This document shows positions 20,182 through 29,132 of a DNA stretch of 64,000 nt, piece by piece. Position numbers and translations under genes: made by a program. Each line of letters opens with the position of its first letter. The stretch's first letter is position 1. Under the pieces are notes generated by a model, which was not told where the DNA came from, ran no database searches, and saw nothing but the letters and a program-made list of their open reading frames with translations. The DNA lies in assembly GCF_017313105.1 (NCBI RefSeq), contig NZ_JAFLND010000001.1:744001-808000 (forward strand), given 5' to 3'. The stretch is from [Muricauda] lutisoli (nom. illeg.). Its GTDB lineage: Bacteria > Bacteroidota > Bacteroidia > Flavobacteriales > Flavobacteriaceae.

Positions 20182-21387
20182 ATGCTTGGCGGTAAAAATA
20201 TCCTTTTGGGAATTTCCGGGGGAATTGCCGCGTACAAGACCACATTTCTTGTTCGTTTACTGATAAAAGCTGGTGCCCAGGTCAAAGTTGTTATGACCCA
20301 GAGCGCCAGCTCTTTTGTTTCCCCCCTCACATTGTCCACACTTTCCAAGAATCCTGTTTTGATGGATTTCATCAATGAGGAAGATGGGAGCCTTTCATGG
20401 AACAACCATGTGGAGCTTGGTCTTTGGGCCGATATTATGTTGATTGCTCCGGCCACAGCCAACACCTTGTCCAAAATGGCCAACGGAACGTGTGATAATC
20501 TTCTTTTGGCCACCTATTTATCAGCAAAATGCCCCGTTTATTTTGCTCCGGCCATGGATTTGGATATGTACAAGCATCCATCCACTAAAAACTCTTTGGA
20601 TAAACTGGAATCTTTTGGCAATACCATGATTCCTGCAGAATCAGGAGAGCTCGCCAGTGGATTGCATGGGGAAGGACGTATGGCGGAGCCTGAGAATATT
20701 CTGGCCTTTATGCAAGAGGATTTGGCCAAAGGCTTACCGCTATCGGGAAAAAAAGTGCTCATTACTGCTGGACCGACACAAGAAGCCATTGATCCCGTTC
20801 GATTTTTAGGAAACCGTTCCACGGGCACCATGGGATTTGAATTGGCGAAGAAAGCGGCCAATCTTGGTGCAAATGTAATTTTGGTTTCAGGACCTACCCA
20901 CTTGAGCATTGACCATTATAATATTCAATTGATTCGCGTGACCGCTGCACAGGAAATGTACGATGCCTGTCATGAACACTACGCGGACACCGATATTGCG
21001 ATATGTGCTGCTGCTGTGGCGGATTATCGACCTAAAACCATTGCTTCGGAAAAAGTGAAAAAGCAAGAGGGTGATTTGAGAATTGATCTGGAACGAACCC
21101 CGGATATTCTGATGTCCCTTGGGGAGGCCAAAAAGAATCAGTTCTTAGTGGGATTTGCTCTGGAAACCCAAAATGAGCTGGAAAATGCCAAAGGCAAGCT
21201 GAAAAGAAAGCATTTGGATGGCATTGTGCTCAACTCGCTCAAAGATGATGGCGCTGGGTTTGGCGGAAGCACGAATAAAATCACCTTTATAGATAAGAAT
21301 TCGGAGATAAAAACGTTTGATTTAAAGACGAAGTCCGAAGTGGCTTCCGATATTTGGGAAGAAATCATCTCCAGAATCCATGCGTAA
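20182..21387 (+). CDS. coaBC: Phosphopantothenoylcysteine decarboxylase / phosphopantothenate-cysteine ligase
   Basis: 401 residues. The N-terminal flavoprotein (CoaC) domain starts GGKNILLGISGGIAAYKT and carries APATANTLSKMANG and PVYFAPAMDLDMY. The C-terminal CoaB domain has VLITAGPTQEAIDPVRFLGN then RSTGTMG, and AAAVADYRPK. Together they make 4'-phosphopantetheine for coenzyme A. The last CoA step, coaE, lies 5.5 kb downstream. The next gene overlaps its end by 8 bases. Confidence 0.96.
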   Translation: MLGGKNILLGISGGIAAYKTTFLVRLLIKAGAQVKVVMTQSASSFVSPLTLSTLSKNPVLMDFINEEDGSLSWNNHVELGLWADIMLIAPATANTLSKMANGTCDNLLLATYLSAKCPVYFAPAMDLDMYKHPSTKNSLDKLESFGNTMIPAESGELASGLHGEGRMAEPENILAFMQEDLAKGLPLSGKKVLITAGPTQEAIDPVRFLGNRSTGTMGFELAKKAANLGANVILVSGPTHLSIDHYNIQLIRVTAAQEMYDACHEHYADTDIAICAAAVADYRPKTIASEKVKKQEGDLRIDLERTPDILMSLGEAKKNQFLVGFALETQNELENAKGKLKRKHLDGIVLNSLKDDGAGFGGSTNKITFIDKNSEIKTFDLKTKSEVASDIWEEIISRIHA

Positions 21388-22270
21388 CATACTTTTTTCC
21401 GTTTTTCTTTTATTTGCTGCCTTCGGGATTTATGCACAGGAACTGAATTGTGAGGTGACCGTGAACTCAGACCAAGTAGGGCAGACCAATCAGCAGATTT
21501 TTAGAACTTTGGAACGTTCGCTCAACGATTTTGTGAACAAAACCAAATGGACAAACCGAACCTATCGTGAAAATGAACGTGTGAATGCGCGGATGTTCAT
21601 CACGGTAACCCAATACGAATCGGACCGTTTTGAGGCCAATATCCAGATACAGTCCACACGCCCCGTTTTTAATACGACCTACGAAAGCCCTGTGTTCAAC
21701 TATAAGGACAATGCTTTCAATTTTCAATATCAGGAGTTTCAGCCTTTGGTGTACAATCCGAACAATTTCAACTCCAATTTGGTAGGCGTTATTTCGTACT
21801 ATGTTTACATTATTCTGGGATTGGACGCCGATACATTTTCGTTGGAAGGAGGCAATGATTTCTATCGACAGGCCCAGAATATCGTCACTCAGGCACAAAG
21901 TTCCAGTTACAGCGGTTGGAGTCAGGAAACCGGGGACCGTAGTCGTTTTGAATTGGTGGACAACCTATTGAGCAATTCTTTCAGGGAATATCGGATAGCC
22001 ATGTATAATTACCACAGAAAAGGACTCGATATATTGGCGGACAATAATAGTACGGGCAAGCAAATCATTATGGGAAGTCTTCGCTTGTTTGAAACGCTCA
22101 TTAGTCGTAGGCCCAACGCCTTCTTGATTCAGACCTTTTTTGATGCCAAATCTGAGGAAATACAGAATATATTCTCCGATGGTCCCAAGGTGGACATTGT
22201 AAAACTCAAGGAAACCCTCAACAAAGTGGCCCCATTTTATTCCACTACGTGGAATGAAATAAATTACTAG
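21380..22270 (+). CDS. DUF4835 family secreted protein
   Basis: 296 residues with a signal peptide (MRNILFSVFLLFAAFGIYAQ) and no Cys lipobox, so probably periplasmic. The mature part begins ELNCEVTVNSDQVGQTN and includes YYVYIILGLDADTFSLEGG. I recognise it as the DUF4835 family of Bacteroidota, usually between coaBC and recN; function unknown. It overlaps coaBC by 8 bases. Linkage to bamD suggests an envelope role, but this is only context. Confidence 0.87.
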   Translation: MRNILFSVFLLFAAFGIYAQELNCEVTVNSDQVGQTNQQIFRTLERSLNDFVNKTKWTNRTYRENERVNARMFITVTQYESDRFEANIQIQSTRPVFNTTYESPVFNYKDNAFNFQYQEFQPLVYNPNNFNSNLVGVISYYVYIILGLDADTFSLEGGNDFYRQAQNIVTQAQSSSYSGWSQETGDRSRFELVDNLLSNSFREYRIAMYNYHRKGLDILADNNSTGKQIIMGSLRLFETLISRRPNAFLIQTFFDAKSEEIQNIFSDGPKVDIVKLKETLNKVAPFYSTTWNEINY

Positions 22271-22316
22271 TGCAGTTCTCTAAAGAAATTTATCTTTACG
22301 GGTAAATTCTTCAATA

Positions 22317-23969
22317 TTGCTAGCAAATCTATCCATCCAAAATTATGCACTCATTGATGACGTAAGTGTGTCTTTTTCCAATGGTTTCACCACCATAACT
22401 GGGGAAACCGGTGCTGGAAAATCGATACTGTTGGGAGGTCTTTCCCTGGTTTTGGGAAAGCGTGCCGATTTATCGTCCCTTAAAAACCAAGAACAAAAGT
22501 GTGTAATAGAGGCAGAGTTCGATGTTTCAAAATACCAACTCCAACCGTTTTTTGAGGAAAACGACTTGGATTACGAAGAAACTACGATACTTCGAAGGGA
22601 AATATTGCCCAGCGGAAAATCCAGGGCGTTCGTAAACGACTCTCCCGTTACTTTGGATGTTATGCGGGCATTGGGCAATCAATTGGTTGATGTGCACTCG
22701 CAGCACCAGACCATGCAACTTGCCGATAATGATTTTCAGATGAAAGTGCTCGATGCTTTGGCAGAGAATACCGAAAATCTTTCCGGATACACCCAAGAAC
22801 TGGAAACCTTGAGAACAGCCTCGAAAGAGCTTCAAAAGTTGGTGGATTTTCAAGCGGATGCCGATAAAGAACATGACTACAATAGTTTTTTGTTGAAGGA
22901 ACTGGAAGATGCAAAGCTCAAAGAAGGTATGCAGGAAGAGTTGGAGGAGGAGTATGAGCAGCTGAGCAATGTGGAGCAGATCATGGAGCACTTGTCCGCA
23001 GGACATCAGTTGTTGAACGATGAGCAATTGGGTATTGTTGGCCGACTTACAGATCTAAAACGTGCGTTCCAAGGGCTAATGGATTATGGATCGGACTACA
23101 AATCTTTGTACGATAGGATTCAATCGGTTTTGATCGAAACGGATGACATCGCCTCAGAATTGGAGCAGTTACAGGAAGGGGTAGAGGCCAACCCAGAACG
23201 ATTGGAAGTGGTCAATGGACAATTACAGCAATTGTACGACCTTCAGAAAAAACACCATACCGATTCAGTTTCGGAGTTGATGGATATTCGCGAAGATTTG
23301 GCCCAAAAAGTGGACGCCGTGGCCAATATCGAGTCCAAAATCAAGGAAAAACAAGAAGAGGTCGATGCCATCACCGAAAAAGTGAATGCATGGGCCAATA
23401 AAATAAGTGATGGCCGAAAGGCCGTTATCCCCAATTTGAGTGAAAGACTTCAACAGAACCTGTCATCTTTGGGAATGCCGTCCGCTACTTTTAAAATTGA
23501 GGTAAACCCGTCCAAGTCGTTCAAAGCCAATGGAAAAGATGATTTGGTATTCTTGTTCTCCGCCAACAAGGGTTCCAGTTATGGCGAATTGAAAAAGGTG
23601 GCATCGGGAGGTGAACTTTCACGAATAATGCTGACCATAAAATCCATTTTGGCGGAGTACGAAAATTTGCCCACCATGATGTTCGATGAAATCGACACAG
23701 GGGTTTCTGGGGAAATATCCAATCGAATGGGGGAGATCATGCAGCAAATGAGCGGCACCATGCAAGTATTTTCCATAACGCACTTGCCGCAGGTCGCTTC
23801 AAAGGGGCGTTATCAATTCAAAGTATATAAAGAAGAAGGAGCTGAGGGAACAAGTACGCATATCAAACAATTAAGTACGGATGAACGTATACGGGAATTG
23901 GCGGAAATGTTAGGCGGCAAGTCTTTGTCCGAATCCGCTTTGGCGCACGCCAAGGAGCTGTTGCAATAA
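22317..23969 (+). CDS. recN: DNA repair protein RecN
   Basis: 550 residues, an SMC-like ATPase for double-strand break repair. Walker A is TITGETGAGKSILLGGL near residue 30; a long coiled coil fills about 150-370; the signature KVASGGELSRIMLTIK and Walker B TMMFDEIDTGVSG are near the C-terminus. Translation starts at TTG 22317: the family start (M-L-A-N-L-S-I-Q-N-Y) aligns there and no upstream in-frame ATG exists. A near-consensus -7 element (TATCTTTA, 22291-22298) leaves a leader of about 12 bases. Confidence 0.95.
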   Translation: MLANLSIQNYALIDDVSVSFSNGFTTITGETGAGKSILLGGLSLVLGKRADLSSLKNQEQKCVIEAEFDVSKYQLQPFFEENDLDYEETTILRREILPSGKSRAFVNDSPVTLDVMRALGNQLVDVHSQHQTMQLADNDFQMKVLDALAENTENLSGYTQELETLRTASKELQKLVDFQADADKEHDYNSFLLKELEDAKLKEGMQEELEEEYEQLSNVEQIMEHLSAGHQLLNDEQLGIVGRLTDLKRAFQGLMDYGSDYKSLYDRIQSVLIETDDIASELEQLQEGVEANPERLEVVNGQLQQLYDLQKKHHTDSVSELMDIREDLAQKVDAVANIESKIKEKQEEVDAITEKVNAWANKISDGRKAVIPNLSERLQQNLSSLGMPSATFKIEVNPSKSFKANGKDDLVFLFSANKGSSYGELKKVASGGELSRIMLTIKSILAEYENLPTMMFDEIDTGVSGEISNRMGEIMQQMSGTMQVFSITHLPQVASKGRYQFKVYKEEGAEGTSTHIKQLSTDERIRELAEMLGGKSLSESALAHAKELLQ

Positions 23970-24007
23970 AACCGTTGAGCAGCCTCCCAAACTTCAATTA
24001 GTTTAAA

Positions 24008-24015
24008 TATCTTTG
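24008..24015 (+). promoter_or_regulatory. -7 promoter element of fabI (TATCTTTG)
   Basis: Perfect TAnnTTTG. Transcription start inferred near 24021, about 22 bases before the ATG at 24043; the in-frame TTG at 24013 lies inside the promoter and cannot be the start. Confidence 0.65.
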
Positions 24016-24042
24016 TCACACAATCAACAATTGCAAGAAATT

Positions 24043-24855
24043 ATGGCATACAATCTTTTAAAGGGTAAAAAAGGAATCATTTTTGGCGCATTGGACCCTA
24101 ATTCCATTGCTTGGAAAACCGCAGAACGCGTTCACGAAGAGGGGGGCGAATTTGTTTTGACCAACGCACCTATTGCTATGCGAATGGGACAGATCAATGA
24201 ACTGGCGGAAAAAACCAATTCAGAAATTATTCCCGCAGATGCCACTAACGAAGAGGATTTGAAGAACCTAGTGGAGAAGTCCATGGAAATTTTGGGCGGA
24301 AAACTGGATTTTGTGCTTCATTCCATAGGAATGTCCGTAAACGTTAGGAAAGGAAGACATTACACAGATGAGAACTATAGCTTTACTGAAAAGGGGTGGG
24401 ATGTATCCGCTCTATCCTTCCACAAAGTAATGCAATCACTATACAAGGCGGAGGCCATGAACGAATGGGGAAGTATTGTTGCTTTGACCTACATGGCAGC
24501 CCAAAGAACGTTCCCAGATTATAATGATATGGCGGACAACAAAGCCTATTTGGAGTCTGTTGCAAGGAGCTTTGGCTATTTCTTCGGGAAAGAGCATAAG
24601 GTAAGGGTGAACACCATTTCCCAATCTCCGACCCCTACAACAGCGGGTCAAGGTGTGAAAGGGTTCGACGGATTCATCAATTACGCTGAAAAAATGTCTC
24701 CATTGGGCAATGCCACGGCGGATGATTGTGCCAACTATACCGTGTCACTTTTCTCCGATTTGACTAAAAAGGTGACCATGCAGAACTTATTCCACGATGG
24801 AGGTTTCTCCAATACAGGAGTAAGTCAAGAGGTAATCGATGAATTTTCGGAATAA
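24043..24855 (+). CDS. fabI: Enoyl-[acyl-carrier-protein] reductase (NADH) FabI
   Basis: 270 residues, short-chain dehydrogenase fold. It reduces enoyl-ACP in the last step of each fatty-acid elongation cycle. Visible are KGIIFGALDPNSIAW (FabI-type nucleotide loop), FVLHSIG, and the catalytic pair Tyr160 and Lys167 in YNDMADNK, with Tyr150 upstream. The C-terminal TMQNLFHDGGFSNTG is typical. Own promoter at 24008 and a terminator after the gene make it a single transcription unit. It is the known target of triclosan-type inhibitors. Confidence 0.96.
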   Translation: MAYNLLKGKKGIIFGALDPNSIAWKTAERVHEEGGEFVLTNAPIAMRMGQINELAEKTNSEIIPADATNEEDLKNLVEKSMEILGGKLDFVLHSIGMSVNVRKGRHYTDENYSFTEKGWDVSALSFHKVMQSLYKAEAMNEWGSIVALTYMAAQRTFPDYNDMADNKAYLESVARSFGYFFGKEHKVRVNTISQSPTPTTAGQGVKGFDGFINYAEKMSPLGNATADDCANYTVSLFSDLTKKVTMQNLFHDGGFSNTGVSQEVIDEFSE

Positions 24856-24873
24856 ACTGTAAAAAATACATGA

Positions 24874-24904
24874 GAAGCCATCCTTTTTCGGGATGGCTTT
24901 TCTA
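24874..24904 (+). terminator. Rho-independent terminator after fabI
   Basis: AGCCATCC (24876-24883) pairs with GGATGGCT (24891-24898) and is followed by TTTTC. It ends just before the ATG of the glycosyltransferase gene. Confidence 0.85.
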
Positions 24905-24910
24905 TTTCAA

Positions 24911-25918
24911 ATGAATATTCTTTTCTCCATAGTAGTTCCTGTATACAACAGGCCCGAAGAGGTCAGGGAGTTGTTGGAAAGTCTTCAAGAACAAAATTAC
25001 CAGAAGAATTTTGAAGTGGTTATCGTGGAAGATGGCTCTTCGGAATCTTCAGAGGACATTGTGCTCAAGTTCCAGGACAAGCTCAACATATCCTATTACT
25101 TCAAAGAAAACTCAGGCCCGGGCGATTCCAGAAATTTTGGAATGCAAAACGCAAAAGGGAATTATTATATCATCTTGGATTCGGATTGTATACTGCCAAA
25201 ACAATACTTGTCCGAAGTAGACAAGGAACTTGAAAGGGATTTTGTGCATTGTTTTGGGGGACCCGACGCGGCCGATGCATCGTTTACCACTGTACAAAAG
25301 GCCATAAATTATGTAATGACCTCCTTTTTGACCACTGGGGGCATCCGAGGAGGTAAAAAAGCCGTTGGCAAGTTTCAGCCACGTAGCTTTAACATGGGCA
25401 TTTCCAAACAAGCATTTGAAAAAGCAGGAGGTTTTGGTAGAATCCATCCAGGAGAAGACCCAGACCTGACCTTCCGAATATGGAAAGCCGGATTTGATAC
25501 AAGATTATTCCCCAAGGCTTATGTTTACCACAAAAGACGAATTGATTGGAATAAATTTTACATTCAGGTGAACAAATTTGGAATGGTACGCCCCATACTC
25601 AATAAATGGCATCCAGGAACGGCTAAACCCACATATTGGTTTCCTACTTTGTTTATGCTGGGTTTATGTGTGGCCTTCGTTCTTTCAATTTTTGAACTTT
25701 GGTTGCCCCTCATGTTGTATGTATTCTATTTTTCTATCCTGTTCGTGGATGCATTGATCAAGAATAAGAGCCTAAAGGTTGCCGTCTTGGCCATTTTTGC
25801 TGCTTTGGTTCAATTCACAGGATATGGCATAGGTTTTTTCAAGTCCACAATGTTGCTTAACTTTAGTAATGAGGAGCCTGAAGAACTCTTCCCAAAACTA
25901 TTTTTCAAGAAAAAGTAA
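24911..25918 (+). CDS. Membrane-associated family 2 glycosyltransferase
   Basis: 335 residues. The GT-A domain begins FSIVVPVYNRPEEVRELL, with VVIVEDGSSESS, the DxD-like YYIILDSDCILP and the acceptor-site HPGEDPDLTFRIW. Two or three hydrophobic segments lie at about 240-315 (LFMLGLCVAFVLSIFELWLP and following). It transfers a sugar from a nucleotide donor to an unknown acceptor at the inner membrane. The ATG at 24911 is the family start; codons upstream belong to the fabI terminator. A ybbR-like gene follows after 3 bases. Confidence 0.88.
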   Translation: MNILFSIVVPVYNRPEEVRELLESLQEQNYQKNFEVVIVEDGSSESSEDIVLKFQDKLNISYYFKENSGPGDSRNFGMQNAKGNYYIILDSDCILPKQYLSEVDKELERDFVHCFGGPDAADASFTTVQKAINYVMTSFLTTGGIRGGKKAVGKFQPRSFNMGISKQAFEKAGGFGRIHPGEDPDLTFRIWKAGFDTRLFPKAYVYHKRRIDWNKFYIQVNKFGMVRPILNKWHPGTAKPTYWFPTLFMLGLCVAFVLSIFELWLPLMLYVFYFSILFVDALIKNKSLKVAVLAIFAALVQFTGYGIGFFKSTMLLNFSNEEPEELFPKLFFKKK

Positions 25919-25921
25919 AAA

Positions 25922-26878
25922 GTGTTTAAAAAAGTATTGCGCGGCCTCAACCAAAAGAAAGTGAAGATATTTTCGCTGTTCTTGCTATGCTCTTTTTTGG
26001 CTTGGTTCATCAGTAACCTATCCGAAACCTATGAATCCCGTGCGTATTTTACATTAAATTATAGAAATCTTCCAGACTCGTTGTTGTTAGGTAAAAATTC
26101 CAATGGTGAGATTGAAGCTAAACTTAGGACCAGTGGCTTTCAGTTCTTGTATTATAAAATTTTCAAAAGCAGAATGGATATTGATGTGTCCCAAGCTGAA
26201 TTGTTTAATGGGGAGTACGTACTAAGCGAAGATGCTTTAAAAAAGCAGATAGACCAACAATTGTCTCAAAACATCTCCCTCTTGGAATTGGACCGAAGTC
26301 AACTGGTAGTGGATATGTATCAAGTTGACACTAAAAAAATTCCAATTAGTGCGAAACTGGACCTCCAACTACAACAAAACTATATTCTTGACGGTAAAGT
26401 TAAGATAACCCCTGACTCGGTAGAGGTAAAAGGACCTAAAAGTGAGATTGATACAATTCGAGCAATCAATACATCCCTCATACAGTTGACCAATGTTAAC
26501 GATGATTTTTCCAATGAAGTCACCTTGGTTTTTCCCAAAGGGTTGGACAATAGCATTTTTTCGATAGGTCGAGCCACTGTTTCCGGCAAGGTGTCAAAGT
26601 TTTCCGAAAAAGTGTTCGAAGTGCCTGTTCAAGTCATAAACATACCCGAAGGTTATCAAATAAAGACGTTCCCCAACCAGGTTACTATACTTTGTAAGGC
26701 AACAATAGAACGATTAAAGGAGATATCTGCTTCTGATTTTGAAATTGTTGCAGATTATAGTCAGCTTAAAGGTTCGGAGAGCAGTTCGTTGTTTTTGGAG
26801 GTTACAGAAAGCCCTCAAAAAGTTTACGATGTTCGCCTGGAAGAGAATACGGTAAACTTTGTTTTGGAGCAGCAATGA
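25922..26878 (+). CDS. YbbR-like domain membrane protein
   Basis: 318 residues from a GTG start. One N-terminal transmembrane segment (about 17-33, FSLFLLCSFLAWFISNL) and an extracytoplasmic part with YbbR-type repeats: TKKIPISAKLDL, PDSVEVKGPKSEID and FEVPVQVINIPEGYQIKTFP. In Firmicutes YbbR (CdaR) controls the c-di-AMP cyclase CdaA; whether that holds here is open, since no cdaA is in the window. It overlaps coaE (ATGATG), so the two are co-translated. Confidence 0.85.
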   Translation: MFKKVLRGLNQKKVKIFSLFLLCSFLAWFISNLSETYESRAYFTLNYRNLPDSLLLGKNSNGEIEAKLRTSGFQFLYYKIFKSRMDIDVSQAELFNGEYVLSEDALKKQIDQQLSQNISLLELDRSQLVVDMYQVDTKKIPISAKLDLQLQQNYILDGKVKITPDSVEVKGPKSEIDTIRAINTSLIQLTNVNDDFSNEVTLVFPKGLDNSIFSIGRATVSGKVSKFSEKVFEVPVQVINIPEGYQIKTFPNQVTILCKATIERLKEISASDFEIVADYSQLKGSESSSLFLEVTESPQKVYDVRLEENTVNFVLEQQ

Positions 26879-27468
26879 TGATAGTTGGACTTACTGGAGG
26901 AATAGGCAGCGGGAAAAGTACTGTGGCCAACATGTTCAAAGAACTTGGGGTTCCTGTGTACAACTCCGATTTAGAGGCTAAAGTGTTGATGGAGACATCA
27001 AAGGAGGTCAAAACCGCCATTACGGATTTACTGGGCGAGGAAGCTTATACGGAGAGAGGGCTGAATAGGTCTTTTATAGCCAACAAGGTCTTTAAGGATG
27101 CAGAACTTTTGGAAAAACTGAATGGAATTGTGCATCCAGCGGTAAGGAAACACTTTTTGGATTGGGTCAGTCATCAAGATTCACCTTACGTTATACAAGA
27201 AACAGCGTTGATTTTTGAAAATGGCGTCCAAGACAAGTATGATCGCACTATCTTGGTTACAGCACCCGTAGAAACTCGAATTGAAAGGGTGGTGGATAGG
27301 GACAAGATTGAAAGACAGGCTGTTGTTGATCGTATGAACAATCAGCTGGATGATGAACAGAAGCTTGATTTGGCCGATTATTCAATTGAAAACCTTGAAC
27401 TGGACAAAACCAAAGACAAGGTTAAAGAACTACACCTCAAACTTTTAGCGGTAGCATCTAAATTTTAA
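26875..27468 (+). CDS. coaE: Dephospho-CoA kinase
   Basis: 197 residues. P-loop GLTGGIGSGKSTVANMF at residues 5-21, then VYNSDLEAK (the conserved D of CoaE), VHPAVRKHF and ETALIFENG, and a lid region with RDKIERQAVVDRM. It phosphorylates dephospho-CoA, the final CoA step. Two overlapping ATG codons (26875 and 26878) can serve as start; the first overlaps the ybbR-like stop. coaE is the last gene before the two-component system. Confidence 0.95.
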   Translation: MMIVGLTGGIGSGKSTVANMFKELGVPVYNSDLEAKVLMETSKEVKTAITDLLGEEAYTERGLNRSFIANKVFKDAELLEKLNGIVHPAVRKHFLDWVSHQDSPYVIQETALIFENGVQDKYDRTILVTAPVETRIERVVDRDKIERQAVVDRMNNQLDDEQKLDLADYSIENLELDKTKDKVKELHLKLLAVASKF

Positions 27469-27514
27469 CATTTATGTTAAGTTTTGGTTAAACGCTAAAA
27501 TTACTAAATGTTAA
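27465..27514 (+). promoter_or_regulatory. Regulatory region of the two-component operon with TGTTAAG-N5-GTTAAA
   Basis: Contains TGTTAAG (27475-27481), 5 bases, then GTTAAA (27487-27492); GTTAA half-sites start at 27476 and 27487, exactly 11 bp apart, with a third at 27510. A 7-bp inverted repeat TTAACAT-TT-ATGTTAA (27465-27480) overlaps it. The layout fits an OmpR/PhoB-type response-regulator site and possible autoregulation. Confidence 0.55.
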
Positions 27515-27532
27515 ATTTTTAATTTTACAAAA

Positions 27533-29122
27533 ATGAACAAGAAGCTATTCGTTCTTCTGGTTGTTCTTATGAGCTTATCCCTTTTAGGGATAATTTTCGT
27601 GCAAGTTTATTGGATTAGAACCTCGATAAACGACAAAGAAGAACAATTCTCAAGGACAGTTACGGACATACTGGATAAAGTAGCGAGTAGGGTGGAGAAA
27701 CGCGAGATGAAGGAGTACTCGGACCGTTTGGCCTCTCTTGCGGATAGTGTCGGCGAGCCAAAAAGTGCTCAGTTCAAAAATTTCATGTTCGTAGAAAGGG
27801 ATCTGGATTCAGATGAAATCCTTTTTTATTCCCATGGGATTCTTGAAGAGGATTACAATATAACATCAGCGTTCTTTGATATCAACAATACTTTAGGTGG
27901 TGAGGACAGCACAACGCTGAAGAACTATACAAGTAGAAGAACCAAGCAGGTGTTCAAGCGGGAAACGGGGCTTGATGGTCAAAGCTACAGCTTAACTCCT
28001 ATTGAAAAAGTTACAAGTATAGGTAACCTTAGTAGTATTGAAAGGGCGGCATGGGAAGATGTATTCATGGAATACGCCAAAAGCCAGCCCATACATAAAA
28101 GGGTTTCCAAACAAGAGTTGGAACTGCTACTTAGTCAAGAATTAAGCAATAGAAATATTGATATAGACTATGAGTATGGGGTGTACAGTCAAGGTTACCC
28201 GACCAAAGTCCGGTCCAGGAAATTCAAGTTTTCTGGTTCTAAAATATATAAATCCCCCATTTTCAAAGACAGTGAGGGAGTATCCAATTTCTCACTATTG
28301 CTAACATTCCCAAGCATGAAGAGGTATATTTTTGGATCGGTAATGGGAATGGCAATACTGTCTTTGGTCTTTACACTGGTAATTATGTTGGCATATTCCA
28401 GTGCCATCTATCAGCTGATCAAACAAAAGCGGATTTCTGAAATTAAATCCGATTTTATCAACAATATGACGCACGAGTTTAAAACTCCGATAGCGACAAT
28501 AAACTTGGCAGTGGAAGCGATTCGAAACCCTAAATCCATCGAGGATAAGGAAAAGGTGTTGAGGTATTTGGGGATGATTCGTGATGAGAACAAACGAATG
28601 CACGCCCAAGTAGAAAATGTGCTCAGAATATCAAAACTGGAAAAAAACCAGTTGGACATCAGTAAGGATAGGGTCAATATGCATGATATAATTACAGATG
28701 CCATTGCCCATGTTGAACTGATTGTTCAGGACAGGGGAGGATATGTAAACGCCCACTTGGATGCTGAACGATCAGAAGTATTGGCCAATGAAATGCACAT
28801 GACCAATGTGGTGGTTAACATTCTGGACAATGCAGTGAAGTATTCGCCGGAAACTCCTAAAATTGATGTGTACACCGAAGTGGTGAAAAACAGCATCATC
28901 ATAAGGGTAGAGGACCAAGGTGCGGGTATGAGCAAGGCGGTGCTTAAAAAAGTTTTTGAAAAATTTTACCGGGAACATACCGGAGACATACATAACGTTA
29001 AAGGCCACGGATTAGGGTTGGCCTACGTAAAAAGAATTATAGACGACCATCAGGGTGAGGTTTATGCAGAAAGCGAAAAAGGAAAAGGAAGTACTTTTTT
29101 CATAAAACTCCCTTTAATTTAA
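27533..29122 (+). CDS. Membrane sensor histidine kinase (OmpR-type system)
   Basis: 529 residues. Transmembrane segments at about 5-28 and 265-292 enclose a periplasmic sensor domain of about 235 residues. The HisKA site is NNMTHEFKTPI (His314); the catalytic domain has N-box NILDNAVKYS, G1 DQGAGMS and G2 GHGLGLAYVKR. It should autophosphorylate and pass phosphate to the regulator encoded 10 bases downstream. The architecture resembles the RprX sensor of Bacteroidota, from memory. AT-rich promoter-like sequences (TAAATTTT, TAATTTTA) lie just upstream, below a GTTAA direct repeat. Confidence 0.92.
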   Translation: MNKKLFVLLVVLMSLSLLGIIFVQVYWIRTSINDKEEQFSRTVTDILDKVASRVEKREMKEYSDRLASLADSVGEPKSAQFKNFMFVERDLDSDEILFYSHGILEEDYNITSAFFDINNTLGGEDSTTLKNYTSRRTKQVFKRETGLDGQSYSLTPIEKVTSIGNLSSIERAAWEDVFMEYAKSQPIHKRVSKQELELLLSQELSNRNIDIDYEYGVYSQGYPTKVRSRKFKFSGSKIYKSPIFKDSEGVSNFSLLLTFPSMKRYIFGSVMGMAILSLVFTLVIMLAYSSAIYQLIKQKRISEIKSDFINNMTHEFKTPIATINLAVEAIRNPKSIEDKEKVLRYLGMIRDENKRMHAQVENVLRISKLEKNQLDISKDRVNMHDIITDAIAHVELIVQDRGGYVNAHLDAERSEVLANEMHMTNVVVNILDNAVKYSPETPKIDVYTEVVKNSIIIRVEDQGAGMSKAVLKKVFEKFYREHTGDIHNVKGHGLGLAYVKRIIDDHQGEVYAESEKGKGSTFFIKLPLI

Positions 29123-29132
29123 TAAACGAACT

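Noticed and set aside
24013..24042. TTG start for fabI, ten residues upstream
   Set aside because: The TTG lies within the TAnnTTTG promoter element and cannot be transcribed.
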